Assembly: GCA_029263395.1 (NCBI GenBank)
Contig: JAJCXO010000200.1
Span: 1 to 64,000, forward strand
Direction: 5' to 3'
Source of the DNA: Acidobacteriota bacterium
GTDB taxonomy: Bacteria; Acidobacteriota; Thermoanaerobaculia; Multivoradales; J023
DNA: 64,000 nucleotides
The notes beneath the pieces were generated by a model that was given only the letters and a program-made list of their open reading frames with translations, had not been told where the DNA came from and made no database searches. A program made the position numbers and the translations under genes. Shown here in pieces: positions 7,571-15,255 of the stretch. The stretch's first letter is position 1. Every line of letters begins with the position of its first letter.

Positions 7571-8773
7571 ATGAAAACCTCACAGCCTACCCCTCAGCTC
7601 ATACCGCGGCCGTCTGGCACCCCGCACCGCCCGGCGGTTGCCGCGGCTCGTCGCGTGGTGCTCAAAGTTGGCACCCGGGTGTTGACCCACACCAATGGAC
7701 GTTTGGCCCTGGCTCGCCTTTTTGCGATCGTCGAAGCTGCGGCCGAGTTACAAGGTGCTGGGCGTGAGGTCCTGGTGGTGAGCTCCGGCGCTGTTGGACT
7801 CGGCAAAGAATCGCTACAGCTCGACCACATGCCGATGGAGCTCCATGTGCGCCAGGCCTGTGCTGCGGTGGGACAGAGCAAGCTGATGGGCCTCTACGAC
7901 AGTGGCTTCTCACGCCTCGGCTTGGTGTGCGCTCAGGTACTGTTGTCGCAAGGGGACTTTGACGACCGGACGCGTTATCTCAACTTGCGCAGTGCCTTGA
8001 ATGCCCTGCTGCGGCGCGGAGTGATTCCGATCCTCAACGAAAACGACGTGGTGTCGACCGACGAACTGGCGTTCCTCGACGGTGCCAAGCAGCCGGTGTT
8101 TGGAGATAACGACCAGCTATCAGCATTGGTGGCCACTAAACTCGACGCCGAGTTATTGGTGCTGCTTACGGATGTGGATGGCGTTTACGATTGTGATCCA
8201 CGGCATCATCCTGACGCCCGGTTGCGATCCCGGGTCGACGATCCAGAATGCCTGGTTCAGGCCGCGGGCGGGCCCGGTTCAGCAGCGAGCCGAGGCGGGA
8301 TGCGCAGCAAAGTCGACTCCGCGGCAGTGGCGGCTCGCGGGGGTTGTCACGCTGTGGTCGCCAGTGGAGTTCGCCCCGGAGTTTTGTCGCAAGTGTTGAT
8401 GGGTGACGACGTTGGTACCTGGTTTCCGGCTGGCCCGGGTCTCGCGGCTCGCCGCCGTTGGATCGCGTTTGCGGTAGCGCCACGGGGTGTCTTGGAGCTC
8501 GACGCCGGGGCGGTCGACGCGCTGCAAGAACGTGGCGCTTCGCTGCTGGCGGTTGGCGTACGGAACGTCGAAGGAGAGTTCGAGGCCGGTGACGTGGTGC
8601 AACTGCGCGGTCCGCAGGGGTTAGTCGGCCGCGGTATCGTCTGTTGTGATGCTGCCACCGCCCGCGCCTGGTCCACTGGACAGCCACCGGCAGGTGTGCG
8701 CAATCATCACGCCCTGGTGCATCGAGATCACTTGGCGCTGGAAAACGAACCCCGATCGGAGCCCGTGTCATGA
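7571..8773 (+). CDS. proB: Glutamate 5-kinase with PUA domain
   Basis: A 400-residue enzyme phosphorylating L-glutamate to L-glutamyl 5-phosphate, the first step of proline synthesis, in the cytosol. The amino-acid-kinase domain opens with VVLKVGTRVLT and contains SSGAVGLG, the NENDVVST segment and FGDNDQLSALVA, all hallmark ProB stretches. GGMRSKVDSA matches the conserved GGM.TK substrate loop. Residues about 285-375 form the PUA domain (GVLELDAGAVDAL, ASLLAVGV, GEFEAGDVV). The N-terminus has an extra 20 or so residues. GTG at 7568 and ATG at 7571 are adjacent, and ATG is preferred. The stop overlaps the proA start by four bases (ATGA), so the two genes are translationally coupled. ProB is normally feedback-inhibited by proline. 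Confidence 0.96.
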   Translation: MKTSQPTPQLIPRPSGTPHRPAVAAARRVVLKVGTRVLTHTNGRLALARLFAIVEAAAELQGAGREVLVVSSGAVGLGKESLQLDHMPMELHVRQACAAVGQSKLMGLYDSGFSRLGLVCAQVLLSQGDFDDRTRYLNLRSALNALLRRGVIPILNENDVVSTDELAFLDGAKQPVFGDNDQLSALVATKLDAELLVLLTDVDGVYDCDPRHHPDARLRSRVDDPECLVQAAGGPGSAASRGGMRSKVDSAAVAARGGCHAVVASGVRPGVLSQVLMGDDVGTWFPAGPGLAARRRWIAFAVAPRGVLELDAGAVDALQERGASLLAVGVRNVEGEFEAGDVVQLRGPQGLVGRGIVCCDAATARAWSTGQPPAGVRNHHALVHRDHLALENEPRSEPVS

Positions 8774-10101
8774 GCACCTCGACTACCAACGCTCGGGACT
8801 TGGCAAGCTTGGTCCGCTTGGCTCGTGCCGCTCGCGCTGGTCAACGTGGTTTGGGCACCGCGGCAGCTGACGTCCGTACCGCTGTGCTCGGTAGGTTGTC
8901 GGCCCTGCTCGGTGAGCGCCAAGAAGAAATTCTGGCCGCCAACCAACTGGACCTCGACGCTGCTCGCGAGTCGCAGCTGTCGGCACCACTGCTCGGCCGC
9001 CTGGCGTTGTCGCCGAGCAAACTGGCGACCCTGCGTGAAGGGGTCGATATCGTGGCGGCACAGGCTGATCCGATCGGTCGCGTCGTGCGAGCGACCGAAC
9101 TCGACGACGGACTGATCCTGCGCCAGGTCAGCAGCCCGATTGGCGTGTTGTTGATCATCTTCGAGAGCCGTCCCGACGCGGTGGTGCAGATTGGTTCCTT
9201 GGCCTTACGTTCGGGCAACGCGGTGATCCTCAAAGGCGGCTCCGAGGCCGGCCATTCGAACCGTGTCTTGGTCGCCTGCCTGCGGGACGCCCTGGTCGCC
9301 GAAGGATTACCCGCCGATGCGGTCTGTGGTATCGAGGGGCGAGACGCGGTACGCGAGTTGCTCGAGCTCGACGAGCTCATCAACTTGGTCATTCCCCGCG
9401 GCTCCAGTGCTTTGGTGCGTTCGATCCAGGCCTCAACCCGCATTCCGGTGCTGGGCCACGCCGAAGGGATTTGTCACTTGGTGCTCGATGCCAGCGCGGA
9501 CGTCGAGGTTGCCACCCGGCTGGCAGTGGACGGCAAGTGTGGTTATCCGACCGCCTGTAATGCCGTCGAAACCTTACTTGTCCACCATGAGTTCTTACCG
9601 CAGCTCGCAACCGTCGGCCAGGCGCTAATCGACCGCAATGTCGAGCTGCGGGCAGACGAGCGCTCGCGGGCCTGTCTACCAGCAGCAGCCCCGGCGAGCG
9701 ACGAGGATTGGGCCACCGAATACGGCGACTTGGTGCTGGCGATCCGTACCGTCGACACTCTCGATCAGGCAATCGCGCATATCCATCAATACGGCAGTGC
9801 GCACACCGAAGCCCTCGTCACCCAAGATTCTGAATCCCGTGCGCGCTTCTTGCGCGGGGTCGACGCTGCGTCGGTTTTTGTCAATGCCAGCACCCGGTTT
9901 GCCGATGGCTACCGTTACGGTCTCGGGGCCGAGGTTGGGATCAGTACCTCACGGATCCACGCCCGCGGACCGGTGGGAGTCGAGGGGCTGTTGACCACCC
10001 GCTGGCTGCTCGAAGGCGAAGGCCAGATTGCTGACGACTACGGCCCTGGCAAGAAGGCCTTCAAGCACCACGTGCTGCCGACCGGAGGGCCAGAGGATTG
10101 A
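8770..10101 (+). CDS. proA: Glutamate-5-semialdehyde dehydrogenase (gamma-glutamyl phosphate reductase)
   Basis: A 443-residue NADPH-dependent enzyme of the aldehyde dehydrogenase superfamily. It reduces glutamyl 5-phosphate to glutamate 5-semialdehyde, the second step of proline synthesis. Recognisable stretches are SPIGVLLIIFESRPDAVVQI, ALRSGNAVILKGGSEA, and the nucleophile segment PTACNAVETLLVH containing the catalytic Cys. FRFADGYR-type family residues are represented by STRFADGYRYGLGAEVGIST. The C-terminal ARGPVGVEGLLTTRW matches the family. The length is normal, about 20 residues over the E. coli enzyme. It overlaps proB by four bases. The reaction passes through a cysteine thiohemiacetal, which may be relevant to the selenocysteine peroxiredoxins on both sides (inference). 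Confidence 0.96.
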   Translation: MSTSTTNARDLASLVRLARAARAGQRGLGTAAADVRTAVLGRLSALLGERQEEILAANQLDLDAARESQLSAPLLGRLALSPSKLATLREGVDIVAAQADPIGRVVRATELDDGLILRQVSSPIGVLLIIFESRPDAVVQIGSLALRSGNAVILKGGSEAGHSNRVLVACLRDALVAEGLPADAVCGIEGRDAVRELLELDELINLVIPRGSSALVRSIQASTRIPVLGHAEGICHLVLDASADVEVATRLAVDGKCGYPTACNAVETLLVHHEFLPQLATVGQALIDRNVELRADERSRACLPAAAPASDEDWATEYGDLVLAIRTVDTLDQAIAHIHQYGSAHTEALVTQDSESRARFLRGVDAASVFVNASTRFADGYRYGLGAEVGISTSRIHARGPVGVEGLLTTRWLLEGEGQIADDYGPGKKAFKHHVLPTGGPED

Positions 10102-10207
10102 ATCCTAGATCCCTCGGCATCCGAATAAAGCCACGAGTACTAGACAAACGATCAACCTAGGGTGACGATCCCTCCCGATCAGGAGCGATCGACCCGCGGA
10201 GGATGTG

Positions 10208-10852
10208 ATGGGTTTAAAAGAACGCTTAGATGCGATTCGAGAAGGCTCGAAGCAGCGCATCCCAGAAGACACCCGTGCGATTATGCATCGTGCGACCGAA
10301 GAGCTCAGGACTTCGGGCATCCTAGACAGTGTTGCCGCCGTCGGCGATACGATGCCCGAGTTCACCCTCGTCAACACCCACGGCGAAATGGTGAGCTCCG
10401 CCGCGCTGCTGGCCGAAGGCCCGTTAGTGGTCAGCTTCTATCGTGGCCATTGGTGACCGTACTGCAATGCGGAGCTGGATGCTCTGCGCAAGATCACCGG
10501 CAAATTGGGTGAGCACGGTGCCAAGCTAGTAGTGATTTCCCCACAGCTACCGGAGCATGGTCAGGCGATGCTCGAAAAGCACCGCCTGAGTTACGATTTG
10601 CTGCAGGATCCGGAAAACGAGCTGGCCGCCAAGTTTGGCCTGAAATTCAAGCTGCCAGACGATGTGCGGGAGATTTACATCTCCTTTGGTCTCGATCTGA
10701 CCGCCGCCAACGGCGAAGACAGCTGGACGTTGCCGATGCCCGCACGGTTCGTCGTCGATGCGACCGGCGTCATCCGTTCGGTGGATGTCGATCCCGACTA
10801 CACCGTCCGACCCGAGCCGCAAGCGACGCTCGACGTCGTCGCCTCCCTGTAA
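10208..10852 (+). CDS. Peroxiredoxin-like selenoprotein, FYRGHWU motif
   Basis: A 214-residue protein if the in-frame TGA at 10454-10456 is read as selenocysteine 83. The frame runs SFYRGHW-U-PYCNAELDALRKI without interruption. Cysteine homologues of this AhpC/TSA family read FYRGxWCPYCN, so U replaces the peroxidatic-position Cys and C86 is the partner. Upstream, DTMPEFTLVNTHGE fits the family's first strand. Downstream, QLPEHGQAMLEKHRLSYDLLQDPENELA and PARFVVDATGVI match the rest of the fold. The N-terminal 40 residues form a helical leader. Start: ATG at 10208 follows GGAGG at 10198-10202; a GTG at 10205 is less well spaced. It lies 106 bases after proA on the same strand. The likely role is selenol-based peroxide or disulfide reduction. 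Confidence 0.9.
10463..10490 (+). promoter_or_regulatory. Candidate bacterial SECIS stem-loop (selenoprotein 2)
   Basis: GCGGAG at 10469-10474 pairs fully (one G-U) with CTCTGC at 10482-10487 around the seven-base loop CTGGATG. A lower stem of TGC 10463-10465 with GCA 10488-10490 is separated by an AAT bulge. The loop starts 18 bases after the UGA, the usual bacterial SECIS distance. Confidence 0.65.
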
Positions 10853-10874
10853 TCGGATTCAGCTGGCCGGCCAT

Positions 10875-10897
10875 CTCGGGTCCTTCCGGGGCCCGAG
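10875..10897 (+). terminator. Strong GC hairpin after the second selenoprotein gene
   Basis: CTCGGG at 10875-10880 pairs with CCCGAG at 10892-10897, and inner G-C and G-U pairs extend the stem. It lies 22 bases past the stop codon. No T run follows, so it could be a processing or stabilising hairpin rather than an intrinsic terminator. Confidence 0.45.
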
Positions 10898-11115
10898 GTG
10901 CCGGTTCGTTGCCACGGGTTGGCTTGTGCAGTGAGCCCCACTCGCGTCCAAACGGACGTCGTGGGACCTTTGGTGCGTCCGAACTGAGGGCCTGAGTCCG
11001 CCAGGTCATCTGTCCCGCGGCGGAGCTTCGGCCAGAGAAGCCCGAGGCAGTCGCCATCCCAGCGGGACGTGAGTTCCTGCGACGTCTTCGAGCTAGCATA
11101 GAGAGCGGTGACAAC

Positions 11116-11482
11116 TTGACCGTCGAAACGACGCTCTCGGGGAAGAGCATGGTTCGATACCTCGAGCTAGCGCGCCAACACGGTTATCGTATCGCCCTGG
11201 TCTTCATCTTCGTCCACCAAGCCGATGTCTGCGTGGGCCGCGTCCGCAGTCGTGTTCGGCAAGGCGGACATCATGTGCCAGAATCTGATATTCTGAGAAG
11301 GTATGCCCGGAGCGTGAGAAAATTTCTCGGATCTATATCGGTAACTCGCTGATGAGTGGCACTTGTACTTTAACGGCCGTGACGGGCTCGAGATGCTGGC
11401 AGCCGGCGAAGGGGCCGTGAGCATTGTTCTCAATCAGACCCGGTTCAGGTTGTTCTCAGAGGTGCGGAGGTCAGCTCGATGA
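11116..11482 (+). pseudogene. Zeta-toxin-like P-loop kinase remnant
   Basis: The reading frame from about 11116 gives VETTLSGKSMVRYLELAR, a GYRIALVFIFV strand and VRQGGHHVPESDILRRYA. These are characteristic of the C-terminal half of zeta-toxin/UDP-GlcNAc-kinase-like proteins. The frame then shifts near 11316-11318. In the second frame the homologous sequence resumes as ENFSDLYR, is interrupted by TAA at 11342-11344, and continues LADEWHLYFNGRDGLEML up to a TGA at 11480-11482. The N-terminal half with the Walker A lysine is absent. The decayed stop overlaps the next gene's ATG by four bases, so toxin and partner were once coupled. The toxin is therefore inactive while the partner remains intact. 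Confidence 0.78.
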
Positions 11483-11703
11483 ATTCCGAAGACGTGAAGC
11501 CTAAAGATGTCTTGTCCCCACAGGTTTACCAGAACACTCTCAAGTTCTTCGAGATCGGCCAGAGGGGGGTAGCCGCCGCACGGGCCGAAAATCGAAGACT
11601 TGGCATCCCTAACGTTGCGGCTACTCTAGATGGTCGGCTCTACTGGGAGCTTCCCAATGGCGAAATCACCTTCGACGATCCGGAGATCGATAGCGAACGG
11701 TAG
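11479..11703 (+). CDS. Small conserved partner of zeta-type kinase, possible antitoxin
   Basis: A 74-residue protein with an intact frame. GGAGG at 11467-11471 lies seven bases before the ATG. Residues KFFEIGQRGVAAARAENRR form a helix, and LGIPNVAATLDGRLYWELP is a beta hairpin. Small proteins with the layout AV..A...R.LG.P.V...DG.....P commonly accompany zeta-like kinases of Gram-negative bacteria. Its ATG overlaps the end of the decayed toxin frame (ATGA), showing the original pairing. Antitoxin activity is inference; the family has not been tied to a mechanism here. Its survival after loss of the toxin suggests either recent decay or another function. Confidence 0.65.
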   Translation: MNSEDVKPKDVLSPQVYQNTLKFFEIGQRGVAAARAENRRLGIPNVAATLDGRLYWELPNGEITFDDPEIDSER

Positions 11704-11727
11704 GAGAGGTCACTACGGGCGGGCAAC

Positions 11728-12285
11728 GTGGCTGATGGGTATAATTCTAGCGGCCATCTCAATCCAGATGTTTTTGACCGGTATCGAGGACTTCTTCGGG
11801 ATGTAGAGTCCCCCATGGGTCTAGACAAACTTTTTGTGTCGAGCACCTCGAGTGCCATGGTGGCAGGGGCGTTATTGCATATTGCCCTGCCGGCGATATT
11901 GGGGGCCCTGGTTGCCACGGTGATCAGTGGGTTGAGCATTCTCGACCCGCTGTATGCCGCGACCCGAATCAAGGCGACATGGTCGGCTCTGGGGGCAGTG
12001 CTGATGTTGCACGTTCTGCACACCGTCCTGTCCGTGCCGCTGGCGAGTGAGCTGGTTGGTACGGTCGCCTCTCGCTTGCAGTCGACCTGGTTATTTGTGG
12101 CCGCGGTGCTGCTCAGCATGGTGGTTCATTATTTTGTCCTGCTCGTGCTGGTTGCCGGCTCATCGTTGTTACCCGCGATGCGCATTCCTGGGTTGGTGTG
12201 GGGACTTTCGGTGGCTATCTGTAGCTTCGTCGGGCCCGTCATCGGGGTGGTGTGTGTGCTGGCGATTCAGCGGTCGGGAGCCTGA
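11728..12285 (+). CDS. Hypothetical four-helix membrane protein
   Basis: A 185-residue protein with a GTG start 24 bases after the partner gene. After a 40-residue polar N-terminus it has about four hydrophobic segments: SAMVAGALLHIALPAILGAL, ATWSALGAVLMLHVLHTV, WLFVAAVLLSMVVHYFVLLV, and LVWGLSVAICSFVGPVIGVV. This could be a Yip1-like or other small integral-membrane protein, but no signature residues are recognised. It is on the same strand as the toxin remnant and partner, and may share their transcript. No catalytic site is seen. Confidence 0.6.
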   Translation: MADGYNSSGHLNPDVFDRYRGLLRDVESPMGLDKLFVSSTSSAMVAGALLHIALPAILGALVATVISGLSILDPLYAATRIKATWSALGAVLMLHVLHTVLSVPLASELVGTVASRLQSTWLFVAAVLLSMVVHYFVLLVLVAGSSLLPAMRIPGLVWGLSVAICSFVGPVIGVVCVLAIQRSGA

Positions 12286-12419
12286 ACCGAGTCGTCGGAT
12301 TTCGGAGCCTGTCTCCGAATAGACGTAGGGTTGACTTCCTCGGGCAAGAATCAGTAGGCACCCGCAGGATGATATCCGGCACCGTGGCATTCCGTGGCAT
12401 TGCACCGGGGTATCGTGCG

Positions 12420-12552
12420 CACGGTGACGCTGGTGACGGTGACGCTGGTGACGGTGACGCTTGGTGACGGTGACGCTTGGTGACGGTGACGCTTGGTGAC
12501 GGTGACGGTGACGCCGGTGACGGTGACGGTGACGGTTAGCGTCACCGTCACC
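12420..12552. repeat. GTGACG-rich tandem repeat ending in an inverted unit
   Basis: A run of GGTGACGGTGACGC-type units spaced 15 to 16 bases apart, with internal six-base GGTGAC steps, covers roughly 12420-12536. It ends with GCGTCACCGTCACC at 12539-12552, the exact reverse complement of the unit. The inverted end could fold back on any upstream copy and form a variable hairpin. Confidence 0.9.
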
Positions 12553-12637
12553 CTGTGTTCGAGGCGTAATTCGTCCATATCGGGCGAATTTTGGCCCGTT
12601 CTGGGTGATTCGCCGGAGAAGCCCAGAAAACCACACC

Positions 12638-12804
12638 CGGGAGAAGACCTTTCGGTCGTCGAAACAAGGACTCTCCCACCGGGAGGACGCCATTCGATCG
12701 TCATGCATCACGTCCAACGGCGGGAGAACGCTTGTCGAACGTGGGGTCAGGGGGTCCAACGGCGGGAGAAGACCTTTCCGTCGTCATAACACGTCTCCTG
12801 GTGG
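12638..12804. repeat. Imperfect ~42-bp tandem repeat, four copies
   Basis: Copies begin at 12638, 12680, 12721 and 12763, each opening CGGGAGRA and carrying a CTTTCG/CATTCG core followed by TCGTC. The last two begin after the shared sequence GTCCAACGG. The first and last copies are nearly identical over 23 bases. The middle two have drifted, so the array is old or was partly duplicated again. Confidence 0.8.
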
Positions 12805-13029
12805 GCTCGGAGCGAGAGTTGAAAGGCTGGAGAGGTCTTGTGCCGACGGCAGGACGCGAGTTGGGGCTAGGGGATGACCTAGCTAGCGCCGCTTTCGGTG
12901 GCGTTGAGGCCGACGACAGGTCTTCGGCTGACGGTGGCTTCCACTAGGAAGCCCAGGGCTGTGACCGACACGGCCGGCATCTTCGGCCTGCTGAGTCCCT
13001 CAGCGCTCACTGATCGAGTGGTCAGCTCG

Positions 13030-15153
13030 TCAAGAGTGATCCTCGAACCAGGCGATGATGCGACGCAAGCGCTCGACCAGATTGACCGGTGTGCCGGAGC
13101 GCGACAAGCTGTGGTTCTCGCCTTCGAAGATGACCAACTCGGTTTCGACGTTGTGGGCTTTGAGGGCGTAGAAGAGTTCCTGAGCTTGACCGATCGGGCA
13201 GATGTGATCCTGGTCGCCGTGGATGATCAGGGTTGGGGTTTTGATCTGGTTGGCATATTTGATCGGTGAACGGTCCCAGTAGAGATCAAAGTTCTCCCAC
13301 AACGAACCGCCGAATTCTTCGCGCATCTGGCGCGGCGTGAACTGCTGGGTGCCAGCTTCGGACAGCCAGTTGGCCACGCTACGTTGGGTGACGGCGGCGC
13401 GGAACCGATCGGTGCGGGTGAGGATCCAGTTGGTGAGGAAGCCGCCGTGGCTGCCACCGGTCAGGAAGAGGCGCTGGCGATCGATCCAGTCGAATCGCTC
13501 CAGTACGGTGTCGAGGAATTGGATGTTGTCCCGGTAGTCGACGCCGCCGTAGTCGAGACGGACGGCTTGTTGGTGGTTGATGCCGTAGCCGGTGCTACCG
13601 CGATAGTTGACGAAGGCGACGCCCCAGCCCTTACCGGCGAGCATCTGGAATTCTTGCATCCAAGAGTGGCCCCACATACCGCCGGGGCCGCCTTTGATCT
13701 CTAAGACCAACGGGTAACTTTCACCGACCTGCCATCCGACCGGTTTCAGCACGAAGCCTTGCGCGGAGCCTGCGTCGTGGTTGAACGTTATGGCTTCGAG
13801 GGAGCCGAGCGTGAGCTCGGCGAGGAGCTTGGTGTTGGCCTGGGTCAGGGGTTTGGCTTCGCTACCGTCGGTCTTGCAAACCCACACCTCAGGGGGGCGG
13901 GTTTCGTCTTGCAGGGTGAAGGTCAGCAGGCCTCCGGCGGGGGATACGTCGAGGTCACCGATCGAGGCCTCCTGCTCCAAGAGAGTTGTGACCTTGCCGT
14001 CGTCGAGGTCGAGACGAAACAAGCGACGGGCACCGCGATCGGCGGCGGTGAAGAAGAGGGCTCGGCTGTCCGGTGACCAGTGCAGGTTCGACGGATGGCG
14101 ATCGAACGTTTCGGTGAGCCGGCGTGGTGGATCTTGACCGGCAGCGTCCTGGAGCAGGATTTCTGTTTGCTCGAAAGAGCCATCGGTGTGTAGGTAGGCG
14201 ATCGAGTGGCCATCCGGTGACCAGATGGGGGAGCTGTCAGTGTGAGGATGGACGGTGAGCTGTCGGAGGTCTGGCTCCTCACCGGTGGCTGACTCGCTGA
14301 TCTCTAGGACCCACAGGTCGTCATTCGATCCGCCGTCGTACTCGTCACCGCTATGGTCCGCATCAAACACGAGAAACTTGCCGTCCGGCGAAAATGCTGG
14401 GTTGTCGTCGTTCCAGTCGGCGCCCGAGGTCAGCTGTCGTTGCTCCTGCGTCTCGGTGTCGAACAGCCAGAAGTGGGCTCGTTTGTCGTTGAGAAAACCG
14501 GCACCGTTGCGTTTGTAGCGCGTCTGCCGAAACACCTTGATGTCAGGCTTGGGCTCGTCTCGGTCTGATTCGGCTACTTGGTCACCGTCTTCAGGGTCAC
14601 CGTCTTCAGCCTCATCGCCTGATTGACCGTCTTCCGAGTCACCGTCTTCCGAGTCACCGTCTTCAGCGGTCCGACGGGTCAGCAGTAGGTGTTGCCCATC
14701 TGGAGACCAAAAAAAGGAGGAGATGCCGCCTTCGATTGCAGTCATCGCCTGGGCTTCGCCGCCGGCTCGCCGGATGCGGAAAACTTGGGTCTCGGTTTTC
14801 GGTTTTGGGTCCGACGAGGACTTCGCAGCCGCCGGCCGCAGAAAGGCGATCCATTTGCCGTCCGGCGACCATTGAGGGGCTGAATCCTCGTCACCGGCGG
14901 TCAACTGGATCGGTTCGGAGTCGCCTCGAGTTGAAACCAGCCACAGGCTCGATGGCCGAGATCTTCGATCCTCGCTCACGTTTGCTGCCACATACACCAC
15001 TTCGGAGCCGTCCGGCGCGATCCGAGGCGAGCTGATGAAGGTGAGGCGGTAGTAGTCCTCAGGCACCATCGGCCGTTGGTCGTCGGCTGCAGCCGTCACC
15101 GCGGCGACCAGGAGCAAGAACAGGCTGCAGAGCAGACGAACAAGTGGCTTCAT
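13030..15153 (-). CDS. Secreted S9-family serine peptidase (acylaminoacyl/prolyl oligopeptidase type)
   Basis: A 707-residue exported peptidase. Start at 15153 (MKPLVRLL) follows GGAG by six bases; an earlier ATG at 15177 is weaker. A signal peptide (LLCSLFLLLVAAVTAAA) precedes a seven-bladed WD-like propeller of PDG repeats such as QWSPDGKWIAFL and IWSPDGHSIAYL. The C-terminal alpha/beta-hydrolase domain has nucleophile Ser568 in TGGSHGG, Asp649 in HGDQDHICP and His681 in GENHSLS, the complete triad. Between blades lies an acidic insert made of EDGDS repeats at the DNA level. S9 enzymes of this type trim short peptides in the periplasm or outside the cell, supporting protein scavenging. Its 3' end abuts the repeat-rich gap, and the methyltransferase gene lies upstream on the same strand. 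Confidence 0.93.
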   Translation of the reverse strand: MKPLVRLLCSLFLLLVAAVTAAADDQRPMVPEDYYRLTFISSPRIAPDGSEVVYVAANVSEDRRSRPSSLWLVSTRGDSEPIQLTAGDEDSAPQWSPDGKWIAFLRPAAAKSSSDPKPKTETQVFRIRRAGGEAQAMTAIEGGISSFFWSPDGQHLLLTRRTAEDGDSEDGDSEDGQSGDEAEDGDPEDGDQVAESDRDEPKPDIKVFRQTRYKRNGAGFLNDKRAHFWLFDTETQEQRQLTSGADWNDDNPAFSPDGKFLVFDADHSGDEYDGGSNDDLWVLEISESATGEEPDLRQLTVHPHTDSSPIWSPDGHSIAYLHTDGSFEQTEILLQDAAGQDPPRRLTETFDRHPSNLHWSPDSRALFFTAADRGARRLFRLDLDDGKVTTLLEQEASIGDLDVSPAGGLLTFTLQDETRPPEVWVCKTDGSEAKPLTQANTKLLAELTLGSLEAITFNHDAGSAQGFVLKPVGWQVGESYPLVLEIKGGPGGMWGHSWMQEFQMLAGKGWGVAFVNYRGSTGYGINHQQAVRLDYGGVDYRDNIQFLDTVLERFDWIDRQRLFLTGGSHGGFLTNWILTRTDRFRAAVTQRSVANWLSEAGTQQFTPRQMREEFGGSLWENFDLYWDRSPIKYANQIKTPTLIIHGDQDHICPIGQAQELFYALKAHNVETELVIFEGENHSLSRSGTPVNLVERLRRIIAWFEDHS
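14582..14669. repeat. 15-bp coding repeats encoding an acidic EDGDS tract
   Basis: Imperfect 15-base units around GTCACCGTCTTCCGA (minus-strand codons for EDGDS) recur within the S9 peptidase gene. The tract is in frame and adds a flexible acidic loop between propeller blades. Confidence 0.8.
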
Positions 15154-15255
15154 GAGGACTCCAGGCAGATTCGACATCGAGATAAAGTTCAGCGGAGCTG
15201 AGTTTCGACAGATGCGAGAGTTGAAGCAGATCCTAGCTGGCTTCCCAAAAGCTGC

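Larger units (their letters stand above)
12286..13029. other. Repeat-rich intergenic region, no supported gene
   Basis: This 744-base gap separates the membrane protein gene from the 3' end of the S9 peptidase gene. It contains two separate tandem-repeat blocks, listed individually. Several small frames across the repeats exist but have no family resemblance or ribosome binding sites. Confidence 0.7.

Noticed and set aside
10454-10456. TGA in the second peroxiredoxin-like gene as a disabling stop
   Set aside because: The frame, motif and family sequence resume exactly at the next codon. The TGA sits where homologues have the redox Cys, and a SECIS-like hairpin follows.
11116-11352. Intact 78-residue zeta-type protein
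   Set aside because: It lacks the Walker A half and the homologous sequence continues in another frame beyond the apparent stop.
12420-12804. CRISPR array
   Set aside because: Repeats are contiguous or imperfect with no unique spacers of constant length, and no cas genes are present.
13381-15035. Several plus-strand frames across the S9 peptidase gene
   Set aside because: They are shadows of a complete minus-strand gene with a clear catalytic triad.
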